Shown: positions 1 through 7,029, counted from the first letter of the stretch. The stretch is DNA of 34,052 bases from Bacillus sp. ISL-7 (GCF_018613065.1 NZ_JAGGQW010000030.1:1-34052), one strand, 5' to 3'. Numbers and translations: made by a program. The notes: generated by a model from the sequence alone, not told the origin.

Positions 1-85
1 GAGCAATATCAACACCAACAATAAGATGTGTATCGGAAATTCTTTCTATTAGTTGATTTTGTTTGTCTTGCATTTTAAAATTCAT
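1..85 (-). CDS. IS110-family transposase, N-terminal fragment (runs off window)
   Basis: Only the first 28 codons lie in the window. They start at an ATG (positions 83-85 on the minus strand) behind a strong AAGGAGG site with good spacing. The visible residues are a short charged helix (MQDKQNQLIERI) followed by HLIVGVDIA. This matches the start of IS110-type DEDD transposases, where the aspartate of the VGxDIA strand is the first catalytic acid of the RuvC-like domain. IS110 enzymes act as RNA-guided recombinases in characterised members such as IS621. The rest of the gene lies left of the window, so intactness cannot be judged. Identification rests on a short stretch and is probable rather than certain. 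Confidence 0.7.
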   Translation of the reverse strand, partial: MNFKMQDKQNQLIERISDTHLIVGVDIA

Positions 86-160
86 ATTAGGGCTTCCTCC
101 TTAAGACTCTGAGTTAGATTGGTCTCTATACTCCTATCTTACTGAGGGGCTCTATTTTTT

Positions 161-343
161 TCAAACCTGATATTTAACGATCTACAGGAATGCTAACCTG
201 CCCTTTAGTTAAACAAGAAAGCTGCCACAATGGCAGCTGCGATCTTTAACTCAAGCACCAATTATTTGAAGAAGAAAAATAAGGTTTATTTAATTTTCTT
301 CTTCACCATAAGATAGAAAATGGACTTCAAACCTAATATTTAA
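161..343. repeat. 17-bp direct repeat pair near the IS110 gene
   Basis: TCAAACCTGATATTTAA at 161-177 recurs as TCAAACCTAATATTTAA at 327-343 (16 of 17 identical, starts 166 bp apart). The pair lies upstream of the IS110 transposase start. It may reflect the element end, an older insertion duplication, or chance in AT-rich DNA. Confidence 0.5.
193..209. repeat. CTAACCTGC..TTAG short dispersed repeat, copy 1
   Basis: CTAACCTGCCCTTTAGT is related to the copies at 4184-4202 and 6998-7014, which read CTAAC-CTGCYTC-GTTAG. In this copy the closing stem is weakened, having TTTAG in place of GTTAG. It is followed directly by the GCTGCCA/TGGCAGC hairpin at 221-237. Function unknown. Confidence 0.5.
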
Positions 344-711
344 GTGAGCTAATGCTTGTAGAGTTTTGGAATGTAACTCAAAGCCCAATTGCCCTAGATT
401 TGATCTTAGACCGAAAAATATGTAAGCATCATAAACTTTAGAGATAACTCAAATTAATAAAGCAAAGAACTTATGAATAGTGGGGTTTTTGTCTCCTGAA
501 TAGACACAGAGGGTGTCTATTTTAATATTAAATGGTTTTATATGTTTTGTGAGAATATTGTCTATAATATATTATATGGGTTTCTTTTAACGACGACAGT
601 ATATTGTTATTTTATTGCCTTTTTATCACCACATTTAAGTGTTTATTACCACTTTATTGCTACTTTTAATACGACATCAATTATTGATTACCTAAAAATC
701 AAAAAATCCCC

Positions 712-757
712 TGTCAAAAAACACCAGCGACTCAAACGTATTGATGTTTTTTTGACA
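712..757 (-). terminator. Probable Rho-independent terminator of the hydrolase/ATP-grasp operon
   Basis: TGTCAAAAAACA at 712-723 pairs with its near-complement at 745-757. On the minus strand the hairpin lies 6 bases beyond the stop of the esterase gene and is followed by GGGGATTTTTTG. The stem is A/T-rich, so strength is uncertain, but position and U-tract fit. Confidence 0.55.
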
Positions 758-762
758 TTTTA

Positions 763-1500
763 TTAAAGTAATTTTCCTAAATAATACGGCATTTGGCGTC
801 GCCACCAAATCCAATCATGCGAAACATCTTCGCCCCACTCATCAAACCCTGCTGGAATTTGTTTTTCTTCAAAGGCTTCTTTTAATGTATAGTATGAAGG
901 CAGCCCGTCCTGTTCCCAATCACCCAGCCCGGTACAAATAATGATATCTGCTGAACGATATCGATCAATAAACCAGCCGTCATTTTGATTCCATATGTAA
1001 TCACTCGGTGAATTTTCGTATACAAGCGGATCATTTCCGTAATCCCCAAAAAAGAAACGCACATCGTAAACACCACTTAGTGCAACGGTGGTTTGGAAGA
1101 CATCCGGATGTCTCAAGAAAAAGTTCAACGCATGATATGCCCCCATACTACACCCCGTTGTCATCATTGGATCAAACCAACCTGTTTTATGTTTAATAAA
1201 TGGAATAGCTTCTGAAATCACATAACGGTCATATGCCTCATGAGCTAATGCACGGTCATGCGCCAGTTTTGAGTCGTGCATCCAACTTTCGCTATCTATA
1301 CTAGCCAATGTAAAAAATTGAACTTTTCCGGATTCAATAAAGTCATGACACACATCAATCATTCCAAAATCATAGTATTCAGAATGCGTCCCTCCAGATG
1401 AAGGAAAAACTACGATTGGCATGCCACTGTGTCCATATCTGTTTAACAGCATTTCACGTCCTAATTCGCCACTCCAATGGTTTAACTGTTCTATATGCAT
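763..1500 (-). CDS. Esterase-family alpha/beta hydrolase (COG4947-like)
   Basis: A 245-residue cytoplasmic protein with no signal peptide or membrane segment. GCSMG at residues 116-120 is the nucleophile elbow (Ser118). The SHDW histidine at 228 is the likely catalytic His, and an Asp from the 194 or 219 region may complete the triad. The sequence fits the putative esterase family near COG4947. It is the last gene of a probable minus-strand operon. Its ATG overlaps the 3' end of the ATP-grasp gene by 10 bases, which implies translational coupling, and a terminator-like hairpin follows the stop. The substrate is unknown. The pairing with an ATP-grasp enzyme and a second hydrolase suggests cleavage of an ester or amide in a small molecule (inference). 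Confidence 0.82.
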   Translation of the reverse strand: MHIEQLNHWSGELGREMLLNRYGHSGMPIVVFPSSGGTHSEYYDFGMIDVCHDFIESGKVQFFTLASIDSESWMHDSKLAHDRALAHEAYDRYVISEAIPFIKHKTGWFDPMMTTGCSMGAYHALNFFLRHPDVFQTTVALSGVYDVRFFFGDYGNDPLVYENSPSDYIWNQNDGWFIDRYRSADIIICTGLGDWEQDGLPSYYTLKEAFEEKQIPAGFDEWGEDVSHDWIWWRRQMPYYLGKLL

Positions 1501-2687
1501 AGAAAAATCTCCTTTCCTAAATTTTTTCGTTCATGTACAAAACGGATAACGTCATCCACTTCTTCATGCGAATCTGCATTAATCGCATAAAATTGATTTC
1601 CTTGGAGTTCCGCAAACGCATCTGGCATGCGCTGTTCAAACTTCACACGGTCGCCAAATCGTTCATAAATAGCATTCGTATCATGTTTATACTCATACGC
1701 ATCACGCTGTGTTACACCGACACAAAACTTGTTTTTGGCATCGGACTTCTTAAATTCTCCTCCTGTCACAAGAGAAGCATACTGAGCAAATAAATCAATG
1801 GAGTACGCGAAATTGTACATATCAATCGTGTAGCCGCCAGCCAAGCGGTTATTGTATTCAAGTGCAACATAATCCCCATTTTCTAATTTAAAAAACTCAA
1901 TATGGAAAAAGCGTTCTTTCATAGCAAAAGCTTTCACAATCGCCTTTCCATAAGTTTCGAGCTTTGGATCAATTTCTTTTTGAATCACATAAGCTAAATC
2001 CAACTGACCATTAACGAGTTCCAAAGTTGGCACATTATATGTAAAGCTTGTTTGGAAAACAATGTCCCCTTTCTGATCCACTAAACCATCAAATGTACAA
2101 AGCACGCCTCCTTCGACATATGGTTCTAAGAAGTACACTTGTGCTTCTCCCCATTCTTCTTCAAAATGACGTACAGCCTCTTCTGAACTTAATTTAAAGG
2201 TTGCAGCTGATCCAACTCCATTATCCGGTTTAGCGATAACTGGCAGTCCTAATTCATCAATGGCATTAGATAACTCCTTTTTAGTTTTAACGATTCTTCC
2301 TTCTACAACAGGCACATCTGCTTTTTTAAACAACTTCTTCATTTCAGATTTATACTTAACTTTTTTCAAGTCATTCGTTTTATTGCCGTACACGTTAAAT
2401 TGCTCACGCAACTGCGCATCAAGTTCTAACCAGTATTCGTTATTGGATTCAATGCGGTCAATTGGACCATGTTTATAAAATAAAAATGCAACACCACGTT
2501 TCACTTCATCTACATCTTCTAAATTATTCACACGATAATATTCTGTTAAAGAGTTTTGTAATTCGGAACCTAATTGGTCATATGGCTCTTCGCCAATTCC
2601 TAAAACATTGACACCTGCGTCTTTTAAACGATGAGCAAATGACTGAAAATTACCTGGATAATATGGTGATATCAAAATATAATTCAT
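1491..2687 (-). CDS. ATP-grasp domain ligase, carbamoyl-phosphate-synthase-like
   Basis: A 398-residue protein from the ATG at 2687, chosen because AAAGGAG sits 7-8 bases upstream; an in-frame start 19 codons earlier has no such site. The N-terminal Rossmann-like part (MNYILISPYYPGNF) precedes an ATP-grasp fold. VIAKPDNGVGSAAT (about 150-163) is the ATP-binding lysine/glycine loop, FLEPYVEGG (186-194) continues the nucleotide site, and HIEFF (262-266) with LEYNNR (276-281) supply the metal-binding Glu264, Glu277 and Asn279/280. ATP-grasp enzymes join a carboxylate to an amine or thiol through an acyl-phosphate. The partners here are unknown. It lies between two alpha/beta hydrolases on the same strand, 156 bases after the upstream hydrolase and overlapping the downstream esterase. 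Confidence 0.85.
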   Translation of the reverse strand: MNYILISPYYPGNFQSFAHRLKDAGVNVLGIGEEPYDQLGSELQNSLTEYYRVNNLEDVDEVKRGVAFLFYKHGPIDRIESNNEYWLELDAQLREQFNVYGNKTNDLKKVKYKSEMKKLFKKADVPVVEGRIVKTKKELSNAIDELGLPVIAKPDNGVGSAATFKLSSEEAVRHFEEEWGEAQVYFLEPYVEGGVLCTFDGLVDQKGDIVFQTSFTYNVPTLELVNGQLDLAYVIQKEIDPKLETYGKAIVKAFAMKERFFHIEFFKLENGDYVALEYNNRLAGGYTIDMYNFAYSIDLFAQYASLVTGGEFKKSDAKNKFCVGVTQRDAYEYKHDTNAIYERFGDRVKFEQRMPDAFAELQGNQFYAINADSHEEVDDVIRFVHERKNLGKEIFLCI

Positions 2688-2843
2688 AAAAAAAGCTCCT
2701 TTCTCAAAATCAAAAAATTCATTATTTTCGCGACTAAGGTACAATTATTTCAATTTATAATCAAACAAACCTCCAAAAATATTCAAAAAAGTGATAGATT
2801 CCTCCCATGATCAAATTCAGTCAAATATAATAATTCAGTTTAT

Positions 2844-3674
2844 TCAAGACCACTTCTCACTTAAGAAACGTAAACATTCTGGCAAGTGTTTTGCCCAAGA
2901 TTTTTCATTATGTTCTTCATCCGCAAAAATATTTAAACGAATGCTATCAATCGGAACAGAGCCTTTTATCAGTTGTTTATAATACTTAAGCGAGCAATCG
3001 ATATATGCCTGCTTCATATTACCATACATCAATTGTCGATCGGCATCATCGCCTTCCTGAGTCCCAACTTGAATGTACACGCGTTGTTCAGGATCCAACT
3101 CTTTTCTAGCAATATAACTGTCAAAGGCTTTACTTGTAATCCAATTGGCTAAAGAAAAAATGCCTAAACCACCAATTTGATCTTTATATTCAATACCCAT
3201 AAAAGCCGAAATATTTCCTCCAAGTGAACTGCCAATCATCGCTGTATGATATTTATCCGATTTAGTTCGGTAATGCTTATCGATAAACGGCTTCACGACT
3301 GTCATGACAAACTCAGCAAACTCCGCGCCTCTTCCGCCTAGTTCAATATCTTCAGGAAGTGGGCTTTCAGTAATTTTCCAAGGCGTATATTCATTAATTC
3401 GACCTTGTTCAGCGTTATCTATCCCAACAACAATCATCTTCGGAAAATCGGGGTTTTGTTTAATTGCCGTAATAACTTTCCATGAATACCCGCTATAAGC
3501 TTCACTACTGTAGAATACATTTTGTCCATCATGCATATAGACAACTGGATAATTTTTAGCCTCATCTTTATCATAACTTTTCGGCAATAAAACACGCACG
3601 CGACGTTTTTCATTTTTATAAGACATATGTAAATGATGTGTTTCTAGTTTTAAATAAAAATAGGATTCATTCAT
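2844..3674 (-). CDS. Alpha/beta hydrolase, putative esterase family (COG2819-like)
   Basis: A 276-residue soluble hydrolase. YMHDGQNVF (46-54) forms the oxyanion-hole strand, GSSLGG (148-153) carries the nucleophile Ser150, and EEHNEKSW (253-260) holds the likely catalytic His255. This is the pattern of the putative-esterase family that includes enterochelin/siderophore esterases and S-formylglutathione-hydrolase-like enzymes. The start is supported by GGAGTGAGGAAGG just upstream. It appears to be the first intact gene of the hydrolase/ATP-grasp/esterase set. The substrate cannot be read from the sequence. A siderophore-esterase role is possible, but no siderophore genes are in the window. 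Confidence 0.83.
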   Translation of the reverse strand: MNESYFYLKLETHHLHMSYKNEKRRVRVLLPKSYDKDEAKNYPVVYMHDGQNVFYSSEAYSGYSWKVITAIKQNPDFPKMIVVGIDNAEQGRINEYTPWKITESPLPEDIELGGRGAEFAEFVMTVVKPFIDKHYRTKSDKYHTAMIGSSLGGNISAFMGIEYKDQIGGLGIFSLANWITSKAFDSYIARKELDPEQRVYIQVGTQEGDDADRQLMYGNMKQAYIDCSLKYYKQLIKGSVPIDSIRLNIFADEEHNEKSWAKHLPECLRFLSEKWS

Positions 3675-3705
3675 TTTACCTTCCTCACTCCTTTGATATT
3701 ACTTA

Positions 3706-4062
3706 CTAAAGGTACTTATCCAGAGTAACAAAGTAATCAATTGAGTGAAGTTCCTTATTCAATTCGTGAAGATAATGTGTTACAGCTTCTACTAATACAG
3801 TTGTGGAAATGTATTTGTCTGTTTCAAACTCTTGCCAAATTGAATAAATTCTCCAATTATCTTCACCCTCATATAGAAAGTTAATTATAGCCTCGTCATG
3901 GTCAATGGTATCAAAGTCCATATTCTCTCTAACACCACTACGAATCTTTTGTAACCATTTGCCCAGTTTCCCACCTAGTTCTGCTAGGTTGGTAAATGGT
4001 TCTTCGAAAAATAATTTTTCATCTATATAAATATTTAAATTACCTGTTATATAACCATTCAT
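3706..4062 (-). CDS. Small protein of unknown function, probably the body of a gene broken by a stop
   Basis: A 118-residue acidic protein with no recognised domain; no signal peptide or membrane segment. It contains an FTNLAELGGKLGKWLQKI stretch and a regular alternation of hydrophobic and charged residues. The ATG at 4062 has no Shine-Dalgarno. Directly upstream and in the same frame is a 22-codon ORF (4063-4131) that does have one (GAGGAG) and ends in TAA immediately before this ATG. The natural protein was therefore probably about 141 residues, now interrupted by a nonsense codon, or translation restarts at the abutting ATG. It lies 31 bases upstream of the alpha/beta hydrolase on the same strand. 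Confidence 0.55.
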   Translation of the reverse strand: MNGYITGNLNIYIDEKLFFEEPFTNLAELGGKLGKWLQKIRSGVRENMDFDTIDHDEAIINFLYEGEDNWRIYSIWQEFETDKYISTTVLVEAVTHYLHELNKELHSIDYFVTLDKYL

Positions 4063-4131
4063 TTAAGATTCATAATATTCTGGTCCAGTTGGTACATCTG
4101 TGTCTAAAACAAACGAAAATCTTATATCCAT
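4063..4131 (-). pseudogene. N-terminal 22 codons of the interrupted gene at 3706-4131
   Basis: GAGGAGTGATTCT-ATG opens a frame encoding MDIRFSFVLDTDVPTGPEYY plus two more residues, then TAA at 4063-4065, followed at once and in frame by the ATG at 4060-4062. The segment ends with no gap, carries the only ribosome binding site for the locus and runs in frame with the 118-residue ORF. This supports a recent single-base nonsense mutation in a 141-codon gene. A sequencing error at this codon would give the same picture. Confidence 0.6.
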
Positions 4132-4183
4132 AGAATCACTCCTCAGAGAAATATTCTACATTAAAATCACGATTCCTTCTTCC

Positions 4184-4202
4184 ACTAACCTGCTTCGTTA
4201 GT
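4184..4202. repeat. CTAACCTGC..GTTAG short dispersed repeat, copy 2
   Basis: ACTAAC-CTGCTTC-GTTAGT, a 6-bp stem with a 7-base loop. The same unit is at 6998-7014 and, degraded, at 193-209. Confidence 0.6.
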
Positions 4203-4292
4203 TTAAGTACAAAATTTCACAACTATATTCAATTTAAATCAACAATTATGTAGAATGAGTGACAATTTACAACTATATCCAAACAAAAAAAT

Positions 4293-4317
4293 ACCTTTGA
4301 TCTATAAAATCAAAGGT
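4293..4317 (-). terminator. Orphan minus-strand terminator hairpin
   Basis: ACCTTTGAT/ATCAAAGGT is a perfect 9-bp stem with a 7-base loop. On the minus strand it is followed by ATTTTTTTG, a good U-tract. There is no minus-strand gene between this site and the convergent terminator at 5001-5043. Confidence 0.65.
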
Positions 4318-4669
4318 CAAAGTTGAACTTAGTGGTCTAGGCTAAGTCCATTTTAGGAGGTCTAAACTCAGAAGAATTTAAACTATTATTATATTAACAT
4401 ATAACGAATATTTATTCAACACATTAAATAATTATACATTCGCTATCTTTGGTTGCTTTTCGATTAACTTAATGCAACCTTCCCTCTATAAAGAAAGGAA
4501 AATCTCTCATTTTCTTAAAATTAGGTGGTACTTTGTTTTAATATTCATTTGAGGATTGGAATAATGGTGTATTAAAGGATAATTTTGGGAACAAAATGAA
4601 AAAGCGACTGATAATTTCTTCATTATAGGAAAGCTGCCCGTTTGTTCAATAAGAACAGCTTTAAATAAG

Positions 4670-4683
4670 TGAAAACGTTCACA
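4670..4683 (+). promoter_or_regulatory. CcpA catabolite-responsive element (cre)
   Basis: TGAAAACGTTCACA matches the Bacillus cre consensus TGWAANCGNTNWCA at all positions. It lies 31 bases upstream of a TATAAT hexamer (4715-4720) and 71 bases upstream of the 57-residue gene start. CcpA control of that gene is an inference from position. Confidence 0.65.
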
Positions 4684-4754
4684 AAAATATCTAGTAATCG
4701 CTTACAAAATCGTATATAATTATATTAAAATTACAACTTGGGAGGTGAAACAGC

Positions 4755-4928
4755 ATGAAAGAATATATTTTTCTACTAGAAGAACCAGTGGATACTAAAG
4801 AAATTAAGATTTTAGCATCAGGAATGATGGATGCCTTCAAAAAGGCAAAGGAATTTCGAAAAAATATTGTCCAAGATACGAAATTAAAGGTCAATATGAT
4901 CTTAAAAGGTGTTAGATATACGGATTAA
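4755..4928 (+). CDS. Small conserved-looking protein, 57 residues, unknown function
   Basis: The ATG at 4755 follows GGAGGTGA at 4741-4748 with near-ideal spacing. A TATAAT hexamer lies at 4715-4720 and a perfect cre site at 4670-4683. The protein is soluble, lysine-rich and mostly helical in appearance (MKEYIFLLEEPVDTKEIKI then DAFKKAKEFRKN). It has no membrane segment. A good ribosome binding site, promoter elements and a following bidirectional hairpin (5001-5043) make it a credible gene. I do not recognise the family. An open frame on the opposite strand lacks translation signals and is ignored. Confidence 0.7.
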   Translation: MKEYIFLLEEPVDTKEIKILASGMMDAFKKAKEFRKNIVQDTKLKVNMILKGVRYTD

Positions 4929-5000
4929 CCTTAAATAAAAATATATTGAAAGGAAAAATCCTAAACTATATGTTCTTATTTAAATTAATAGTAGATAAAT

Positions 5001-5043
5001 AAAGGAGAACACATTTGCTGGTTAACGAAATGTGTTCTCCTTT
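5001..5043. terminator. Bidirectional terminator between convergent genes
   Basis: A perfect 16-bp inverted repeat (AAAGGAGAACACATTT and its complement, 5001-5016/5028-5043) with an 11-base loop sits between the plus-strand 57-residue gene and the minus-strand MFS gene, as expected for a shared terminator. Confidence 0.8.
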
Positions 5044-5055
5044 AAATTTATATTT

Positions 5056-6297
5056 TTAGATACTAGGTTTCTTTACTGAGCACTGGTCATTGGATAGTTG
5101 TATCCCTAGCGTTGCTTTTCGTACCAATACAAAATAGGAAAGGAAAGCCAGAAAACTTGAGCAAAAGATGATGACGCCCATAGGAACGCCTGTATACGCC
5201 CCTGCTATTCCCACAAGTGGAGCACTTAATGACCCAAGTACAAATGGCAATAAACCTAATAATGCAGAGGCACTACCCGCAATATGTCCTTGGTTTTCAA
5301 TCGCTAAAGTAAAAGACGTGGTTCCAATAATACTGATGGAAGATACAAAAAAGAAAATCGGAATCGCAACTGCCAAAAGTGGTGCGTTTAATAGTAGAGC
5401 GATGAGTAAACCGGCACCCGCTATATTAGCGAGGGCTAAACCTATTTTTAAGAAAGTCCGCTCCGAAATAGTGTCTGCCAAGCGGCCGACCAACTGACTT
5501 CCAATAATTAAAGCTAATCCATTGGTCCCAAATAATAAACTAAATTGCTGCGGGGTGACTTCATAAATATTCTGATAGACAAATGGAATCCCAGATACAT
5601 AGGCAAAGATTCCTGCAACAGTAAATCCTTGAGTCAGTGCGTACCCCATGAACGTTCGATCTCTGAATAAAGAACCGAAGTTGTTCATGATTTGTGGTAA
5701 ATTGCTTGGAACACGGTTTTCTGTTGGCAGCGTTTCTTCTAATTTTAAAGCAACCGTGAAGAGCAGCACCGCACCTACACAAGCCAATGCAATAAAAACA
5801 CCATGCCAATTGGTAAAAGCCAGAATCCCCCCTCCAGCAATCGGTGCAACGATCGGCCCGAGGTTACCCACTAACACCATCATCGTAAAGAACTTGGTCA
5901 GTTCCCTCCCACTAAAGAGGTCTCGAACAATCGCTCTAGAGATCACAAGTCCGCCGGCAGCAGCAAAGCCCTGGACTAACCGAGCAATGATAAGGAAATA
6001 GATATTCGGCGCCAACGCGCATGTTATAGAAGCAAGTAGGTATAAGGTAATAAAGATGAGCAAGGGTTGTCGGCGGCCTTTCACATCACTTAAAGGGCCA
6101 ATAACCAATTGCCCCAATCCCAAGCCTAATAAACAGGAGGTTAAACTGATCTGTACAAGTGAAGCCGTCGTATCAAAATCTTTTACAATCGTTGGAAAAG
6201 ACGGTAAATACGTATCGATTGTAAAGGGTCCTAACAATCCAAGTGATCCAAGAAGTATTGCAAGCTGTATTCGTTTTTTTCCACTAGGTTTATTCAA
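5056..6297 (-). CDS. Bcr/CflA-type multidrug efflux MFS transporter
   Basis: About 413 residues with 12 hydrophobic segments. The first loop contains LGPFTIDTYLPSFPTI, the characteristic TM1 region of the Bcr/CflA drug:proton antiporters. GPLSDVKGRRQPLL is the MFS motif A between TM2 and TM3, and RLVQGFAAAGG is the TM4 region of drug exporters. The TTG at 6297 is preferred because AGAAAGGCGA lies 9 bases before it; an in-frame ATG at 6342 has no ribosome binding site and would add 15 atypical residues. The protein exports small hydrophobic drugs or metabolites in characterised relatives; the substrate here is unknown. It appears monocistronic, with the hairpin at 5001-5043 as terminator. Confidence 0.85.
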   Translation of the reverse strand: MNKPSGKKRIQLAILLGSLGLLGPFTIDTYLPSFPTIVKDFDTTASLVQISLTSCLLGLGLGQLVIGPLSDVKGRRQPLLIFITLYLLASITCALAPNIYFLIIARLVQGFAAAGGLVISRAIVRDLFSGRELTKFFTMMVLVGNLGPIVAPIAGGGILAFTNWHGVFIALACVGAVLLFTVALKLEETLPTENRVPSNLPQIMNNFGSLFRDRTFMGYALTQGFTVAGIFAYVSGIPFVYQNIYEVTPQQFSLLFGTNGLALIIGSQLVGRLADTISERTFLKIGLALANIAGAGLLIALLLNAPLLAVAIPIFFFVSSISIIGTTSFTLAIENQGHIAGSASALLGLLPFVLGSLSAPLVGIAGAYTGVPMGVIIFCSSFLAFLSYFVLVRKATLGIQLSNDQCSVKKPSI

Positions 6298-6458
6298 TGT
6301 CCATCGCCTTTCTATAAAAGAAGTATTTTTTGCTCGTTCCATTTATTTCGAAAACCAAAATAATAAATTTTATTATAACCTGAGCCTTGCTCAGGGGTAA
6401 ACAATTAAATTATATGGAAACGATTTCATTTTTCGAGCATAGGTGAAAAAGAAACAGA

Positions 6459-6491
6459 GGGACGGTTTTTCTGCTCCGTCCCCCCTTTTTT
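6459..6491. terminator. Terminator-like hairpin in a GGGACGG repeat
   Basis: GGGACGG (6459-6465) pairs with CCGTCCC (6476-6482), flanked by a T-run on the plus strand (6486-6491) and a T-rich stretch on the minus strand. It lies downstream of the lipoprotein gene that ends at 6521, so it probably ends that transcript. The GGGACGGTTTTTCTGCTCCG context recalls an intergenic repeat I associate with Bacillus genomes (recollection, not checked). Confidence 0.6.
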
Positions 6492-6520
6492 GTATACAAT
6501 AAAAAATCCTGTTACCAACA

Positions 6521-6895
6521 CTATTGTGCATGATTGTAAACAATCGAAAATCTTTTTTCCCCCATCCATTTTTCTCCGTTGTCATCTATTTTAATGGTAG
6601 CCGTATAATCGCCTTCCATTTCAAATGTAGCTTGTCCAACATATACACCATTTCCTGTTTCCTGCATTTTCATAGAAATATCTCCATGACTCATCCCTTG
6701 CATATCCAAATCTGCGCTAACCTTCGCACCTTTTACTGGTTTACCTTCTCGATCTAAAATCTTTATTTGAATAGGAGTAGATTGATCTGGTGTAAATGAT
6801 TTGGGTGTAACTAACTTGATCTCAAAATTATTTGAACTGCAGCCTGTTATCAGAATTAAAATGAGGCTAATAATTAAACTCGTATATTTGTTCAT
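6521..6895 (-). CDS. YtkA/FixH-like domain lipoprotein
   Basis: A 124-residue secreted lipoprotein. A short basic N-terminus and hydrophobic core end in LITGC, with Cys19 as the lipidation site. The remainder is a compact beta domain. IQIKILDREGKPVKGAKV, the methionine-rich DLDMQGMSHGDISMKM and YVGQATFEMEGDYTATIKI match the YtkA/FixH-type immunoglobulin-like fold. Family members are associated with metal or redox-related cell-envelope functions, and the Met/His cluster (DMQGMSHGDISMKM) could bind copper (inference). It has its own terminator and no close partner gene. Confidence 0.75.
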   Translation of the reverse strand: MNKYTSLIISLILILITGCSSNNFEIKLVTPKSFTPDQSTPIQIKILDREGKPVKGAKVSADLDMQGMSHGDISMKMQETGNGVYVGQATFEMEGDYTATIKIDDNGEKWMGEKRFSIVYNHAQ

Positions 6896-6997
6896 TACTC
6901 CCTTCCTTTCTTTAGTATTATCTTGTTGAAATTAAATGAAGTACTCACCATTTAAGATTATCATCCAAAACCATGACAGATACAAATATTTAATTCA

Positions 6998-7014
6998 CTA
7001 ACCTGCCTCGTTAG
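6998..7014. repeat. CTAACCTGC..GTTAG short dispersed repeat, copy 3
   Basis: CTAAC-CTGCCTC-GTTAG, a 5-bp stem with a 7-base loop, located just downstream of the FNT-gene terminator and upstream of the lipoprotein gene. Same unit as at 4184-4202. Confidence 0.6.
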
Positions 7015-7029
7015 CGATTTTCTTGTTTC

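Larger units (their letters stand above)
86..711. other. Gene-free region upstream of IS110 transposase
   Basis: No convincing gene is seen. The stretch holds several structures. There is a 7-bp hairpin with a CAA loop at 221-237 (GCTGCCA/TGGCAGC). An 11-bp inverted repeat lies at 268-278/294-304 (GAAGAAGAAAA/TTTTCTTCTTC). A 9-bp hairpin lies at 499-507/513-521 (AATAGACAC/GTGTCTATT). A 17-bp direct repeat with one mismatch (TCAAACCTrATATTTAA) lies at 161-177 and 327-343. Part of this DNA is probably the non-coding end of the IS110 element, but the element boundary is not visible because IS110 ends lack clear terminal inverted repeats. Confidence 0.5.
4132..4754. other. Gene-poor intergenic region with hairpins and cre site
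   Basis: No gene is supported here. It contains a copy of the CTAACCTGC repeat (4184-4202) and a minus-strand terminator-like hairpin with no minus-strand gene feeding it (4293-4317). A 7-bp inverted repeat AAAGCTG/CAGCTTT lies at 4630-4636/4656-4662. Near the right end are a perfect cre site (4670-4683) and a TATAAT hexamer (4715-4720), both just before the small plus-strand gene. The orphan terminator hints at a lost gene or an unannotated small RNA. Confidence 0.5.

Noticed and set aside
268..304. GAAGAAGAAAA inverted repeat as a terminator
   Set aside because: The stem is only A/G against T/C with a 15-base loop, and no gene ends near it with a U-tract after the stem.
542..766. A 74-codon plus-strand frame in the left intergenic region
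   Set aside because: No ribosome binding site, biased AT-rich composition, and it runs through the terminator of the opposite-strand operon.
4691..4894. A 67-codon minus-strand frame opposite the 57-residue gene
   Set aside because: No translation signals, whereas the plus-strand frame has GGAGGTGA, a -10 hexamer and a cre site.
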